Assembly (NCBI RefSeq): GCF_023091245.1
Contig: NZ_JAHWXN010000002.1
Coordinates: 186,001-250,000 of the forward strand
Reading direction: 5' to 3'
Length of the DNA stretch: 64,000 nt
DNA from: Microbacterium croceum
GTDB taxonomy: Bacteria; Actinomycetota; Actinomycetes; Actinomycetales; Microbacteriaceae
In this document: positions 43,020 to 51,165 of the stretch, in pieces
Numbering within the stretch: the first letter of the stretch is position 1
Layout of the letters: every line of letters begins with the position of its first letter
Notes under the pieces: model-generated
What the model saw: only the letters and a program-made list of their open reading frames with translations
What the model was told of the DNA's origin: nothing
Databases searched by the model: none
Translations under genes and position numbers: made by a program

Positions 43020-45338
43020 TCAGGACGCCGATGGCGCCCAGGTCAAGGACAGCTGATGGCGGGTCTCCCGATGATCCAGCACGATGCTCGTCACCGGATC
43101 GGGATGCGCGGGTGAGGTGACGGGTCTCGGAAGCGTCAGGGTGATCGGTCCCGTGCGCACCCATGCGGACTCCGCGCTCCCCGCCAGTGTCACGGCGATG
43201 CCCGACGCGCTCCACTCCAAGAGCTCGACGGTGAGCGCCGTCCGCGTCGTGAGTCCGGTCACCGCCCCCTCGGCCCAGGAATCGGGAAGGGCGGGGAGAA
43301 GGGTGATCGCGTCGCGGGACGAGCCGACAAGCATCGCCGCCACGACGGCGGGAAGCGCGCCGCTCGCGTCGAGGTTGAAGATCGCGCCCGAGTCGTGCGT
43401 CGTCGACATCGCCGGGGTGAAGTGCAGCGCGGCGAGCCAGTGCAGACACTGCTCCGCGCTCGGCGCGTCGCCCAGGGCCGCGGCGGCGAGTCCGAGCTGC
43501 GCAAGCCCGAAGGCCATCTCGCCGTTGCCGGGAGGCGGGCCAGGGTCCTCGGCGCGCCAGGCGATCTTCTCCTGCACGAGCCGTCGCGCCGCCGCCCGCA
43601 TCGGGGTCGCCTCGAACGCGGGGTCCATGTCATACCAGAGCGGATACAGCTCGCTCGTATGCCGGTGCGCACGGTGCGGCAGAAAGACGGGGTCGGCCCA
43701 TTCGGCCAGCACCCCGTCGTCGTCGATGCGGAACTTCGGCTCGACGACGGGGAGAAGGATGGGGTCCCTGCCGTGCGCCTCGGCCAGCACACGACCGGCA
43801 CGATCGACATCGCGCAGCACCGCGATGTCCATGGTCGCGTTCACCGCGAGCGGTGTCGCCGCACCGCCAGGGGTGTTCTCCGGCGAATAGGACGGTGCGA
43901 CAGGTCCGTGCGCGATCACATCGCGCGAGAAGAGGAGGATCCCCTCGATCAGCTGCCAGGTCTCGTCGTCGACCAGCTCACGGTCCCCGGAACTCAGGAC
44001 CGCGTCCGCCAGCATGCGCAACACCCACCCGCCGCCGCTGATCCAGAACTGGTGAGGGAAGCCGTCGGAGAAGTGGTTCGCAAGGCCGTGAGTGCTCATC
44101 CGGCTCGGCAGCATCGCTCCATCGAATCCGAAGATGCGCGCGGCGTTGGTGCGGAAGTCGGAGAGATGCGGAACGAGCAGGCGGAAGAGGGATGCCGTCA
44201 ACTCCGGTGTGCCGGTGGGCACCAGCGACGCCATCCCGCCGTTCTGCACGTTGCCGTTCAGCGTGTAGTCGGCCGACCACGCCGGCGACCACGTCCCCTG
44301 CCACACCCCCTGCAGGGTGGCAGGGAGCTCTCCGGTCGCACTGATGATGTTGGCCCGCCCGGCGGCGTAGGCCAGTTCGATGAGCGCGCGCATCATCCGG
44401 GGGTCGCCGTCCGCTCCCTCCCGCAGCGTCTCCGTGGCGACGTCCTCCGGCACCCCCGACGCGAGGTCCAACCCCGAGGCGCCGTGCAGAGCGGCCTGGT
44501 CGCCGAGCGGGAGCGTATCGGGGTCGCTGTCGCCGTGACGCAGTTCGACCTCGAACTCGGCCCATCTCCCGCCCTCGACGTCGACGGCGAACTCCGCACC
44601 GGTATCGTCGACGAGCCGCACTGTTGCGTCCTGCGCGCTCACCGTGGTCGTCAGCGTCGCCCGCTCCCCCGCGGTGCCTGCACTCACGGTGAGGGCCGCC
44701 TCGGTCGGCGCCCGCAGTTCCACCGCGGCATCCGCGAACCCCCTATAACTCGCGGCGCCGGGGATGTCGGCGGTCAGATCACCGGTCACCCCGAGCCTGA
44801 GACGTACCGTCGCCGGAGCCGACGACCGCACGGCGATGCGGACCCGCCGTCCTCCGCGCGGCGCCGAGACCCGCAACTCCCGGTGGATGCCGTCGACCTG
44901 CCAGGCGATGATGACCTCTCCCGTCGCGAGGTTGCGGTGTCGCCGATAGGCCCCGGGCTTCGCACCTACCGGGCCGCCCGCGCCTCCACCCTCATCCGGG
45001 GCATCGATGACCAGCCGTAGCTCGGCACCGGGTGCCAGCGGATCGGTCCAGATCATCTGCGAGAAATCGGCGGAGCCGGTGGTCTCCGTGATGATCGCCG
45101 CAGCCTTCTCCGCCTCGTGCGCCAGCAGCGCGGTGCGGATACGCGGCATCGCCTCGACAAAGCGCGGCGGAGGGGTGCGTGCGTTGACGGGCAGGAAGAA
45201 CCGCTCATGCGTCAGCGAGATCGCATGCTCGTCCGGACTCCCCCAGACGACCGCTCCGACCCGACCGCTGCCGACGAGCATGCCGAGGTCCCAGCTCGGC
45301 GCGGTGCTCGCGCTGACGAAGTGGGATCGGCTCTTCAT
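43020..45338 (-). CDS. Glycoside hydrolase family 95-like protein
   Basis: 772 residues. The N-terminal beta-sandwich (WDLGMLVGSGRVGAVVWGSPDEHAISLTHERFF) and the (alpha/alpha)6 core (YTLNGNVQNGGMASLV; FWISGGGWVLRMLAD; SPENTPGG with the likely acid E487; MDIAVLRDV) match GH95, which holds alpha-L-fucosidases and alpha-L-galactosidases. No signal peptide, so it works inside the cell. Last gene of the ThuA operon, separated from it by an array of 20-bp repeats. Substrate may be a fucosyl or L-galactosyl side chain of xyloglucan, or an arabinose-related sugar. Confidence 0.85.
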   Translation of the reverse strand: MKSRSHFVSASTAPSWDLGMLVGSGRVGAVVWGSPDEHAISLTHERFFLPVNARTPPPRFVEAMPRIRTALLAHEAEKAAAIITETTGSADFSQMIWTDPLAPGAELRLVIDAPDEGGGAGGPVGAKPGAYRRHRNLATGEVIIAWQVDGIHRELRVSAPRGGRRVRIAVRSSAPATVRLRLGVTGDLTADIPGAASYRGFADAAVELRAPTEAALTVSAGTAGERATLTTTVSAQDATVRLVDDTGAEFAVDVEGGRWAEFEVELRHGDSDPDTLPLGDQAALHGASGLDLASGVPEDVATETLREGADGDPRMMRALIELAYAAGRANIISATGELPATLQGVWQGTWSPAWSADYTLNGNVQNGGMASLVPTGTPELTASLFRLLVPHLSDFRTNAARIFGFDGAMLPSRMSTHGLANHFSDGFPHQFWISGGGWVLRMLADAVLSSGDRELVDDETWQLIEGILLFSRDVIAHGPVAPSYSPENTPGGAATPLAVNATMDIAVLRDVDRAGRVLAEAHGRDPILLPVVEPKFRIDDDGVLAEWADPVFLPHRAHRHTSELYPLWYDMDPAFEATPMRAAARRLVQEKIAWRAEDPGPPPGNGEMAFGLAQLGLAAAALGDAPSAEQCLHWLAALHFTPAMSTTHDSGAIFNLDASGALPAVVAAMLVGSSRDAITLLPALPDSWAEGAVTGLTTRTALTVELLEWSASGIAVTLAGSAESAWVRTGPITLTLPRPVTSPAHPDPVTSIVLDHRETRHQLSLTWAPSAS

Positions 45339-45364
45339 ACGTCGTCCTTCCGGTGGCGGCGATC

Positions 45365-45470
45365 GGGTGCGCGTCAGCGCACGCGGGTGCGCGTCAGCGC
45401 ACGCGGGTGCGCGTCAGCGCACGCGGGTGCGCGTCAGCGCACGCGGGTGCGCGTCAGCGCACGCGGGTGC
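45365..45470. repeat. Tandem array of a 20-bp unit, five copies plus a partial, each a hairpin
   Basis: Unit GGGTGCGCGTCAGCGCACGC repeats without any mismatch from 45365 to 45464, then GGGTGC. Each unit holds the perfect palindrome GTGCGC-GTCA-GCGCAC. The fifth unit contains the last codons and stop (45454-45456) of the Gfo/Idh gene, so the array is a tandem copy of that gene's 3' end. On the transcript of the operon it would fold into five consecutive hairpins between the Gfo/Idh and GH95 genes. Confidence 0.92.
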
Positions 45471-46626
45471 GGCGACCCTCGTCGCCGGCGCTCTCCTCGA
45501 CAGCCGCGAGCACCCGCTGCACCTGGTACGCATCGGCGAAAGACGGCGATTCCGGTGTTCCGTCGATGGAGCGCACGAAGTCGACGATCTGGTGCGTGAA
45601 CGTGTGCTCATAGCCGATGCCGTGGCCAGTGGGCCACCACGCGTCGGCGTAGGGGTGCGCGGGATCGGTGGCCTGGATCGTGCGGAACCCGCGGCGGTCA
45701 TCCGCGTCGTCGTCGCTGTAGAACTCGAGCTCGTTCATCCGCTCGAAGTCGAAGGCCACGGAGCCGCGGTCGCCGTTGATCTCGATGCGGTTGGCGTTGC
45801 GGCGGCCGAGCGCCATGCGCGTCGCCTCGAACACGCCGAGCGCGCCCCCGCTGAAGTCGGCGATGAACGCGGCGGCATCGTCGACATCGACCGGCAGGCG
45901 CTCGGCGTCGAGATCGCCTCGGCCGCCGAGCCCCACTTCGGCGCTCCGACGAGGACGCGACGACACGAACGTGCGGAGGTGCGCGGACACGCCCACGATC
46001 CGCTCGCCGGTCAACCACTGCGCCGTGTCGATGCTGTGCGCGCCGATGTCGCCGAGGGCGCCGGAGCCCGCCGATGCGCGGTCGAGACGCCACGTGTGCG
46101 GAGCATCCGCGTCGCTCAGCCAGTCCTGCAGATACTGTGCGCGGACGTGCCTGATGGTGCCGAGCGCTCCCTCCGCGATGAGTCGGCGCGCCGACGCGAG
46201 CGCGGGGGTGCGCCGGTAGCTGTAGCCGCACATCGCGACGACACCCTGCCGTGCCGCGGCATCCGCGGCAGCGACCATGTCGGCGGCATCGGCCGGATCG
46301 TTCGCGAGCGGCTTCTCGCAGAGCACGTGCTTGCCGGCGCCGAGGGCCGCGATCGCGATCTCCGCGTGCGTGTCGCCGGGAGTGCAGATGTCGACCACGT
46401 CGATGTCGTCGCGTGCGACCACCGTCCGCCAGTCATCCGACCAGCTCTCCCAGCCCCAGTCGCGCGCCGCTGTGTGCCCTCGTGCCTCGTCGCGCGACAC
46501 CAGGACCGAGAGCTGGGGCTCGCGCGGCAGGTCGAAGAAGCGCGGTGCGGTGCGCCAGGCGTGCGAATGCGCTCGTGCCATGAAGCCCGCACCGATCACG
46601 GCCACACGCAGCGGGCTCGTCGTCAT
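45454..46626 (-). CDS. Gfo/Idh/MocA oxidoreductase
   Basis: 390 residues. VAVIGAGFMARAHSHAW, DVVDICTPGDTH, KHVLCEKPLANDPADA and GALGDIGAHSIDTAQWLTGE are all standard. The C-terminus GRRTRVR and stop lie in the last unit of a tandem repeat. ATGA overlap with the GH51 gene upstream fixes the start at 46626. Likely oxidises or reduces a sugar released by the hydrolases. Confidence 0.92.
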   Translation of the reverse strand: MTTSPLRVAVIGAGFMARAHSHAWRTAPRFFDLPREPQLSVLVSRDEARGHTAARDWGWESWSDDWRTVVARDDIDVVDICTPGDTHAEIAIAALGAGKHVLCEKPLANDPADAADMVAAADAAARQGVVAMCGYSYRRTPALASARRLIAEGALGTIRHVRAQYLQDWLSDADAPHTWRLDRASAGSGALGDIGAHSIDTAQWLTGERIVGVSAHLRTFVSSRPRRSAEVGLGGRGDLDAERLPVDVDDAAAFIADFSGGALGVFEATRMALGRRNANRIEINGDRGSVAFDFERMNELEFYSDDDADDRRGFRTIQATDPAHPYADAWWPTGHGIGYEHTFTHQIVDFVRSIDGTPESPSFADAYQVQRVLAAVEESAGDEGRRTRVR

Positions 46627-48194
46627 GATGCCACCTCCGTTCGCTCGATCGCCGTGACGCCCGGCTCTGGTTCCAACTGCAGCTCCACCGTCGCGAAGGA
46701 GTGCGGCGGCAGGGTCACCGTCAGCCTCCCGCCGTGGATCACCGCGTCGAGCGCACGCGGGGCCACCCGGTCGGGAGCTGCGGCGTCGTTGTAGGCCGAC
46801 GCGTCGTCGCCGGTGAGCACGCGAGCCCTGGCGACGCTCGCACCTCGCCCGCGCAGATCGATGCTCACGGTGCAGTCGGCATCGATCGCGAGATGGCTGA
46901 GCGAGATCAGGGCGGTGTCGCCCCGAGTCGAGGCCGACAGCGAGATCAGGGGGAGGTCGCCTCCCCGCACGCGGTTCGTCGGCACCTCGCGCAGGTGCGC
47001 GGGCAGGTGCAGCGCGTCCTGATGCCCCTTGTTCATCTCGAACACGTGGTAGGTCGGCGTCAGCACGAGCGCGTCGCCGTCCGTGAGCACCATCGCCTGC
47101 AGCACGTTGACGGTCTGGGCGATGTTCGCCATCGAGATCCGCCGTGCATAGCGGTGGAAGACGTCGAAGTGGATGCCCGCGACCAGCGCGTCCCGCACGG
47201 TGTTCTGCTGGAAGAGGAACCCCGGATTGGTGCCCTCCTCGACGTTCCACCAGGTCCCCCACTCGTCGCACACCAGCGAGACGCGGTTGTCGGGGTCGTA
47301 GGAATCCATCACAGCCACGTGTCCGCGCACGACGCGTTCCACGTCGGCGGCGTAGGCCATCGTGTCGTAGTACTTCTCGTCACTGAACGGTGCCGCGTGC
47401 TCGGTGTTGATGCCCGATCCTGAGTGCGTGTAGTAGTGGAAGGAGATGGCCTGGTACGGCAGGGTCCCGTAGAGCGTGCAGCCGTGGCACTCCATGAGCG
47501 TCTTCATCAGGACCCGCGTCCAGTCGAGGTCGTCTTCGTTGGCGCCCGCCGCGATGCGGGTGAGCCGGTTCTCGCCGTGATCGTGGGCGAAGGTGGCGTA
47601 GCGTCGCGCCTCCTCCGCGTAGTGGGCGGCCGACATGTGGCCGCCGCATCCCCACGCCTCGTTACCCAATCCCCAGAACGGCACCTTCCAGGGCTCGTCC
47701 CGCCCGTTCTCCCGCCGCAACCGCGCCATGGGGCTGTCGTCGCCGCGGGTGAGGTACTCCACCCATTCGGCCATCTCCTGCACCGTGCCGCTGCCGATGT
47801 TGCCGTTGACGTACGCGTCGGCTCCGAGGAGGTCGCACAGATCCATGAACTCATGCGTGCCGAAGTGGTTGCTCTCCACCACATCACCCCAGTTGGTGTT
47901 CGCGATACGCGGCCGCAGCTCCCGCGGACCGATGCCGTCGCGCCAGTGGTAGGTGTCGGCGAAGCAGCCGCCCGGCCAGCGGAGGTTCGGGATGTCGAGG
48001 GCCTTCAGCGCCTCCACGATGTCGAGTCGGATGCCGCGCACATTCGGGATGTCGGAGTCCTCGCCCACCCAGAAGCCGTCATAGATGCAACGCCCCAGAT
48101 GCTCGGCGAAGTGCCCGTAGATGTGGCGGTTGATGCGGTCGCCGGTCACGTCGAGGTCGATCACCGCACGTGCGGTGGTGGCAGTGGTGGTCAA
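46623..48194 (-). CDS. Alpha-L-arabinofuranosidase, GH51
   Basis: 523 residues, the usual length for an intracellular GH51. Acid/base E179 (GLGNEAWGCGG) and nucleophile E311 (LVCDEWGTWW) are both present, as are RWPGGCFADTYHW and the C-terminal beta domain ending LPPHSFATVEL. It removes L-arabinofuranosyl units from arabino-oligosaccharides or arabinoxylan fragments in the cytoplasm. The start is TTG, overlapping the preceding stop as TTGA (48191-48194). Confidence 0.95.
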   Translation of the reverse strand: MTTTATTARAVIDLDVTGDRINRHIYGHFAEHLGRCIYDGFWVGEDSDIPNVRGIRLDIVEALKALDIPNLRWPGGCFADTYHWRDGIGPRELRPRIANTNWGDVVESNHFGTHEFMDLCDLLGADAYVNGNIGSGTVQEMAEWVEYLTRGDDSPMARLRRENGRDEPWKVPFWGLGNEAWGCGGHMSAAHYAEEARRYATFAHDHGENRLTRIAAGANEDDLDWTRVLMKTLMECHGCTLYGTLPYQAISFHYYTHSGSGINTEHAAPFSDEKYYDTMAYAADVERVVRGHVAVMDSYDPDNRVSLVCDEWGTWWNVEEGTNPGFLFQQNTVRDALVAGIHFDVFHRYARRISMANIAQTVNVLQAMVLTDGDALVLTPTYHVFEMNKGHQDALHLPAHLREVPTNRVRGGDLPLISLSASTRGDTALISLSHLAIDADCTVSIDLRGRGASVARARVLTGDDASAYNDAAAPDRVAPRALDAVIHGGRLTVTLPPHSFATVELQLEPEPGVTAIERTEVAS

Positions 48195-49279
48195 CGCTTT
48201 CTCCAGGATTTCTCGGGGGTGAAGGGGATGAGCGACGGCCGCTCCGGGGCCGTGGTCAGATCGATGCGTCGGCCGACGCGTGCGGATTCCGTCAAGGCCG
48301 TCATCATCTCGAGCACGTGCAGGGCGATGTCGCCGCGGGCGCTCCCTGCGCCGGTGGCGAGGCGATCGAGCACGCCGATGCCGCGGCCGGCGTTCTCGTA
48401 CCCGGCGCGCTCGACGACGGGCGTCCAGACGTCTTCGGCGGGTCGCCGCACCCGGACGACGCCTTCGAACAGATTCGGGTCGGGCACCGACAGCGTGCCC
48501 GTCTCCCCGTGGACCTCGAGCGGCGCAGCGTCCGTGGCTGCGCCGTCGAAACTGAACGTGACGGTCGAGATCGCTCCGCCGACATGCTCGAGCGTCCCGG
48601 TCACGTGCGTGTCGATCTCGACCGGGATGCTCTCCCCCGCCCGGGGACCGGAGGCGATCGTGCGCACGGCCCGGGGACGCGACGACGCCCCGGAGACGCG
48701 CGCGACGGGCCCGAGCAGATGGAACAGCGTGGTGAGGTAGTACGGCCCCATGTCGAACAGCGGACCGCCGCCGTCACGGTAGTAGAAGTCCGGGTGGGGA
48801 TGCCACGCCTCGTGCCCCGACGACACCCAGGTCGCCACCGCGGCGACGGGCCGGCCGATGCTGCCGGCATCCACGGCGGCACGTGCCGTCTGCACGCCGG
48901 TACCGAGCACGGTATCCGGCGCGCAGCCGACCCAGGCCGACCCTGCGGCCTCGACGACCCGGCGGGCATCGCCGAGGGTCGCCGCGAGGGGCTTCTCTCC
49001 GAAGACGTTCTTGCCCCCGGCGAGCGCGGCGAGCGCCACCTCGGCGTGCGCGGACGGGATCGTGAGGTTGATCACGGTGTGCACCGACGGATCCGTGACG
49101 AGCTCATCGACGTCGAGCACGCGGCACCCGGGGTAGCGTGCGGCGACCGCCTCGGCTCTGGCCGTGTCGAGGTCGGCTGTCGCGGCGATGCGCACATCGG
49201 GGTGAGACCCGAGCGTGTCGAGGTACTGCGCCGAGATGACGCCGAGTCCGATTATTCCGATACCGTGCGGCTGGCCCAC
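48191..49279 (-). CDS. Gfo/Idh/MocA oxidoreductase paired with ThuA
   Basis: 362 residues. GIGIIGLGVISAQYLDTL, HTVINLTIPSAHAEVALAAL, KNVFGEKPLAATLGDAR and GGGPLFDMGPYYLTTLFHLLG. The GTG at 49279 is preceded by a GAGAGGGGG Shine-Dalgarno and overlaps the ThuA reading frame by 28 bp, so translation is probably coupled. ThuA/ThuB-type pairs are linked to 3-keto-disaccharide metabolism in rhizobia (established for thuAB); use on plant oligosaccharides here is an inference. Confidence 0.9.
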   Translation of the reverse strand: MGQPHGIGIIGLGVISAQYLDTLGSHPDVRIAATADLDTARAEAVAARYPGCRVLDVDELVTDPSVHTVINLTIPSAHAEVALAALAGGKNVFGEKPLAATLGDARRVVEAAGSAWVGCAPDTVLGTGVQTARAAVDAGSIGRPVAAVATWVSSGHEAWHPHPDFYYRDGGGPLFDMGPYYLTTLFHLLGPVARVSGASSRPRAVRTIASGPRAGESIPVEIDTHVTGTLEHVGGAISTVTFSFDGAATDAAPLEVHGETGTLSVPDPNLFEGVVRVRRPAEDVWTPVVERAGYENAGRGIGVLDRLATGAGSARGDIALHVLEMMTALTESARVGRRIDLTTAPERPSLIPFTPEKSWRKR

Positions 49280-49959
49280 AGCATCCCCCTCTCGATGATG
49301 GTGCGGACACTCGTGTCGCGGAGGACGACGAGGCTGTGCCCTGGTGTGGCCACGAAGACCCGGCCCTTGCCCCACTCGCGCGTCCAGACGGCCGGCGAGG
49401 TGATCGGCCGGTGCCAGGGGTGGAACGGCTGCACAGGATGGGTGGTCGTGGCGAGGACGTCGTTGAGGTCGTCGGTGAGCACCCAGTACTGCTCCGTGCG
49501 AAGCGTGAAGTCCTCGATGCCCTCCATGATCGGGTGCCGCCGTCCGAGATCGGTGAGGTCGACGGTGTAGCAGAGGAAGTTGTCCGCCTCGCCGCCCTCG
49601 CGCTCAGCCGGGTGCTTGCCGGGGTGGGTGGCGAACTGGCCGCCGATGAGCTGCAGGTAGTCGGAGCTGTTGCGGTAGGAGTCGGCGATGCCGCCGTGCC
49701 ATCCGGCGAGTCCGGTGCCGCGCTCGACCGCACCGCGCAGCCCCTTCAGCGCCTCCTCCGAGATGTCCGACATCGTGACGCTCTGCACGATGAGGTCGGT
49801 GCGGTCCATCTCCTCGCGGTCGGCGTAGACCTCGTTGGAGTCCTCGACGCGCACGTCGAAACCGTTGTCGACGAGGAACGGGAGGAACATGTCGGTGGCT
49901 TCGACGGGGCGGTGACCGTCCCAGCCTCCGCGGACCACGAGTGCTCTGCGCGCGGTCAT
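49252..49959 (-). CDS. ThuA-domain protein, first gene of the GH51/GH95 operon
   Basis: 235 residues, class-I-glutamine-amidotransferase-like ThuA fold. VVRGGWDGHRPVEATDMFLPFL, LAGWHGGIADSYRNSSDYLQLIGGQFATHPG and the PVQPFHPWHRP stretch are typical of one ThuA subgroup. GGGAGG lies 7 nt before the ATG. The family has no settled enzymatic role; it follows sugar dehydrogenases. Its promoter region is shared with the divergent LacI gene. Confidence 0.88.
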   Translation of the reverse strand: MTARRALVVRGGWDGHRPVEATDMFLPFLVDNGFDVRVEDSNEVYADREEMDRTDLIVQSVTMSDISEEALKGLRGAVERGTGLAGWHGGIADSYRNSSDYLQLIGGQFATHPGKHPAEREGGEADNFLCYTVDLTDLGRRHPIMEGIEDFTLRTEQYWVLTDDLNDVLATTTHPVQPFHPWHRPITSPAVWTREWGKGRVFVATPGHSLVVLRDTSVRTIIERGMLWASRTVSE

Positions 49960-50120
49960 GGCCGTGCCTCCCGCCGCGCGGCCGGTTCCCGCAGGCGCAC
50001 CTCTGATCCGCGCGCGTTCAGCGCTGTCGGCAGCGTCGTCTTCATCGACTCGTCCCTCCGCATCGACGGGCATGTGCAACGTCCGACACGATGCCATCGA
50101 CGTGTGGCGGAACGCACCGT

Positions 50121-50132
50121 TTTTGCGCAAAA
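50121..50132. promoter_or_regulatory. LacI-type operator palindrome
   Basis: TTTTGCGCAAAA, a perfect 12-bp palindrome with the central CG typical of LacI-family sites. It lies 7 nt before the lacI-type ATG and overlaps a minus-strand TATTTT (-10-like) reading toward the ThuA operon, so one site could control both directions. Confidence 0.7.
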
Positions 50133-50139
50133 TAGCTTC

Positions 50140-51165
50140 ATGGCCAGTCCCCCTCGCCCCACGCTCACCGATGTCGCGGCGCAGGCCGGGGTCAGCATCG
50201 CCACGGCGTCGCGGGCGCTGCGGGCACGGGGAGAGATGGCCGCGGATACGCGATCGCGGGTGCTGCGCGCCGCGGCAGAACTCGGCTACTCGACCGTCGG
50301 CCAGCGGCGCGGGCGTCCGCGGCGCGGCACGTCCCTGATGTTCGACCTCGTGCTGGGCCACTTCCACGACCCCTACACCGAGGAGATCACCGCGGGCGCC
50401 CGCACCACCGCCTCCGAGCTCGGATACGACCTGGTCCTGACGGCCGAGCGCGATGACCCCGCGGATGACTGGCACGAGCGCATCCGCTCGCGCGGTTCCG
50501 CCGGGGTCATCGTCGGCCTCATCGTGCCGACGAGCACCCAGATCGCCGCGATGCATCGGGCCTCCATCCCGCTGGTGCTGATGGAACCGCCGTCCGAAGC
50601 GTCGAGCCCGTTGCCGAGCCTGCGCACCACCGACAGCGCCGGCGGCGGGGCGGCTGCCGAGCACCTCGTCGCGCGCGGGGCTCGGCGCTTCATCGTGATC
50701 GGCGGAGCACCGTCCTACCGGTACGGACGCGCGCGAGTCGACGGTTTCGTGCGCACGATCGACGAGATCGCCCCCGGCGCTCCGTGCGTGCGCACCAGCG
50801 CGGACTGGAGCGCCTGGGATGCCAGGAGGGCCTGCGCGCGTGCGCTCGCGGAGCTGCCCGGCAGCGGACCGATCGGCGTTTTCGCGTGCTCCGACGAGAT
50901 GGCGGCCGGCGCCTATCGGGCGATCGCCGACAGCGACCGCAACATCCCGCGCGATGTCATGGTGGTGGGCTTCGACGATGTACGCGGAGCACGGTGGCTG
51001 CATCCGTCGTTGACCACGATCCGCCAGCCGATCCGGGAGATGGCGTCGGCAGCCGTGCGCATCCTCGCGCAGGTGACGTCGGGGGGCGTGGTCTCGAATG
51101 AGGCCATCGTCATGCCGACGGAGCTCGTCGAGCGCGGCTCGACGCGCCCTGTCATCACGGAGTGA
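50140..51165 (+). CDS. LacI-family transcriptional regulator
   Basis: 341 residues. HTH and hinge at the N-terminus (TLTDVAAQAGVSIATASRALRARGEMAADTRSRVLRAAAELGY), then the periplasmic-binding-protein-like sensor (VVGFDDVRGARWLHPSLTTIRQP). The FDD..........LT.I.QP core is intact, so it should bind a sugar inducer. Expected to repress the divergent ThuA-GH51-GH95 operon and possibly GH127, whose gene overlaps its end convergently. Confidence 0.93.
   Translation: MASPPRPTLTDVAAQAGVSIATASRALRARGEMAADTRSRVLRAAAELGYSTVGQRRGRPRRGTSLMFDLVLGHFHDPYTEEITAGARTTASELGYDLVLTAERDDPADDWHERIRSRGSAGVIVGLIVPTSTQIAAMHRASIPLVLMEPPSEASSPLPSLRTTDSAGGGAAAEHLVARGARRFIVIGGAPSYRYGRARVDGFVRTIDEIAPGAPCVRTSADWSAWDARRACARALAELPGSGPIGVFACSDEMAAGAYRAIADSDRNIPRDVMVVGFDDVRGARWLHPSLTTIRQPIREMASAAVRILAQVTSGGVVSNEAIVMPTELVERGSTRPVITE

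Noticed and set aside
45365..45470. CRISPR array
   Set aside because: The repeat unit is contiguous with no spacers, only 20 bp, and derived from the adjacent gene end; no cas genes.
45361..45600. Plus-strand frames reading repeated RTRVRVSARGCASAHAGA-like peptides
   Set aside because: They are translations of the 20-bp DNA repeat, not a repeat protein; no start signal and no conserved flank.
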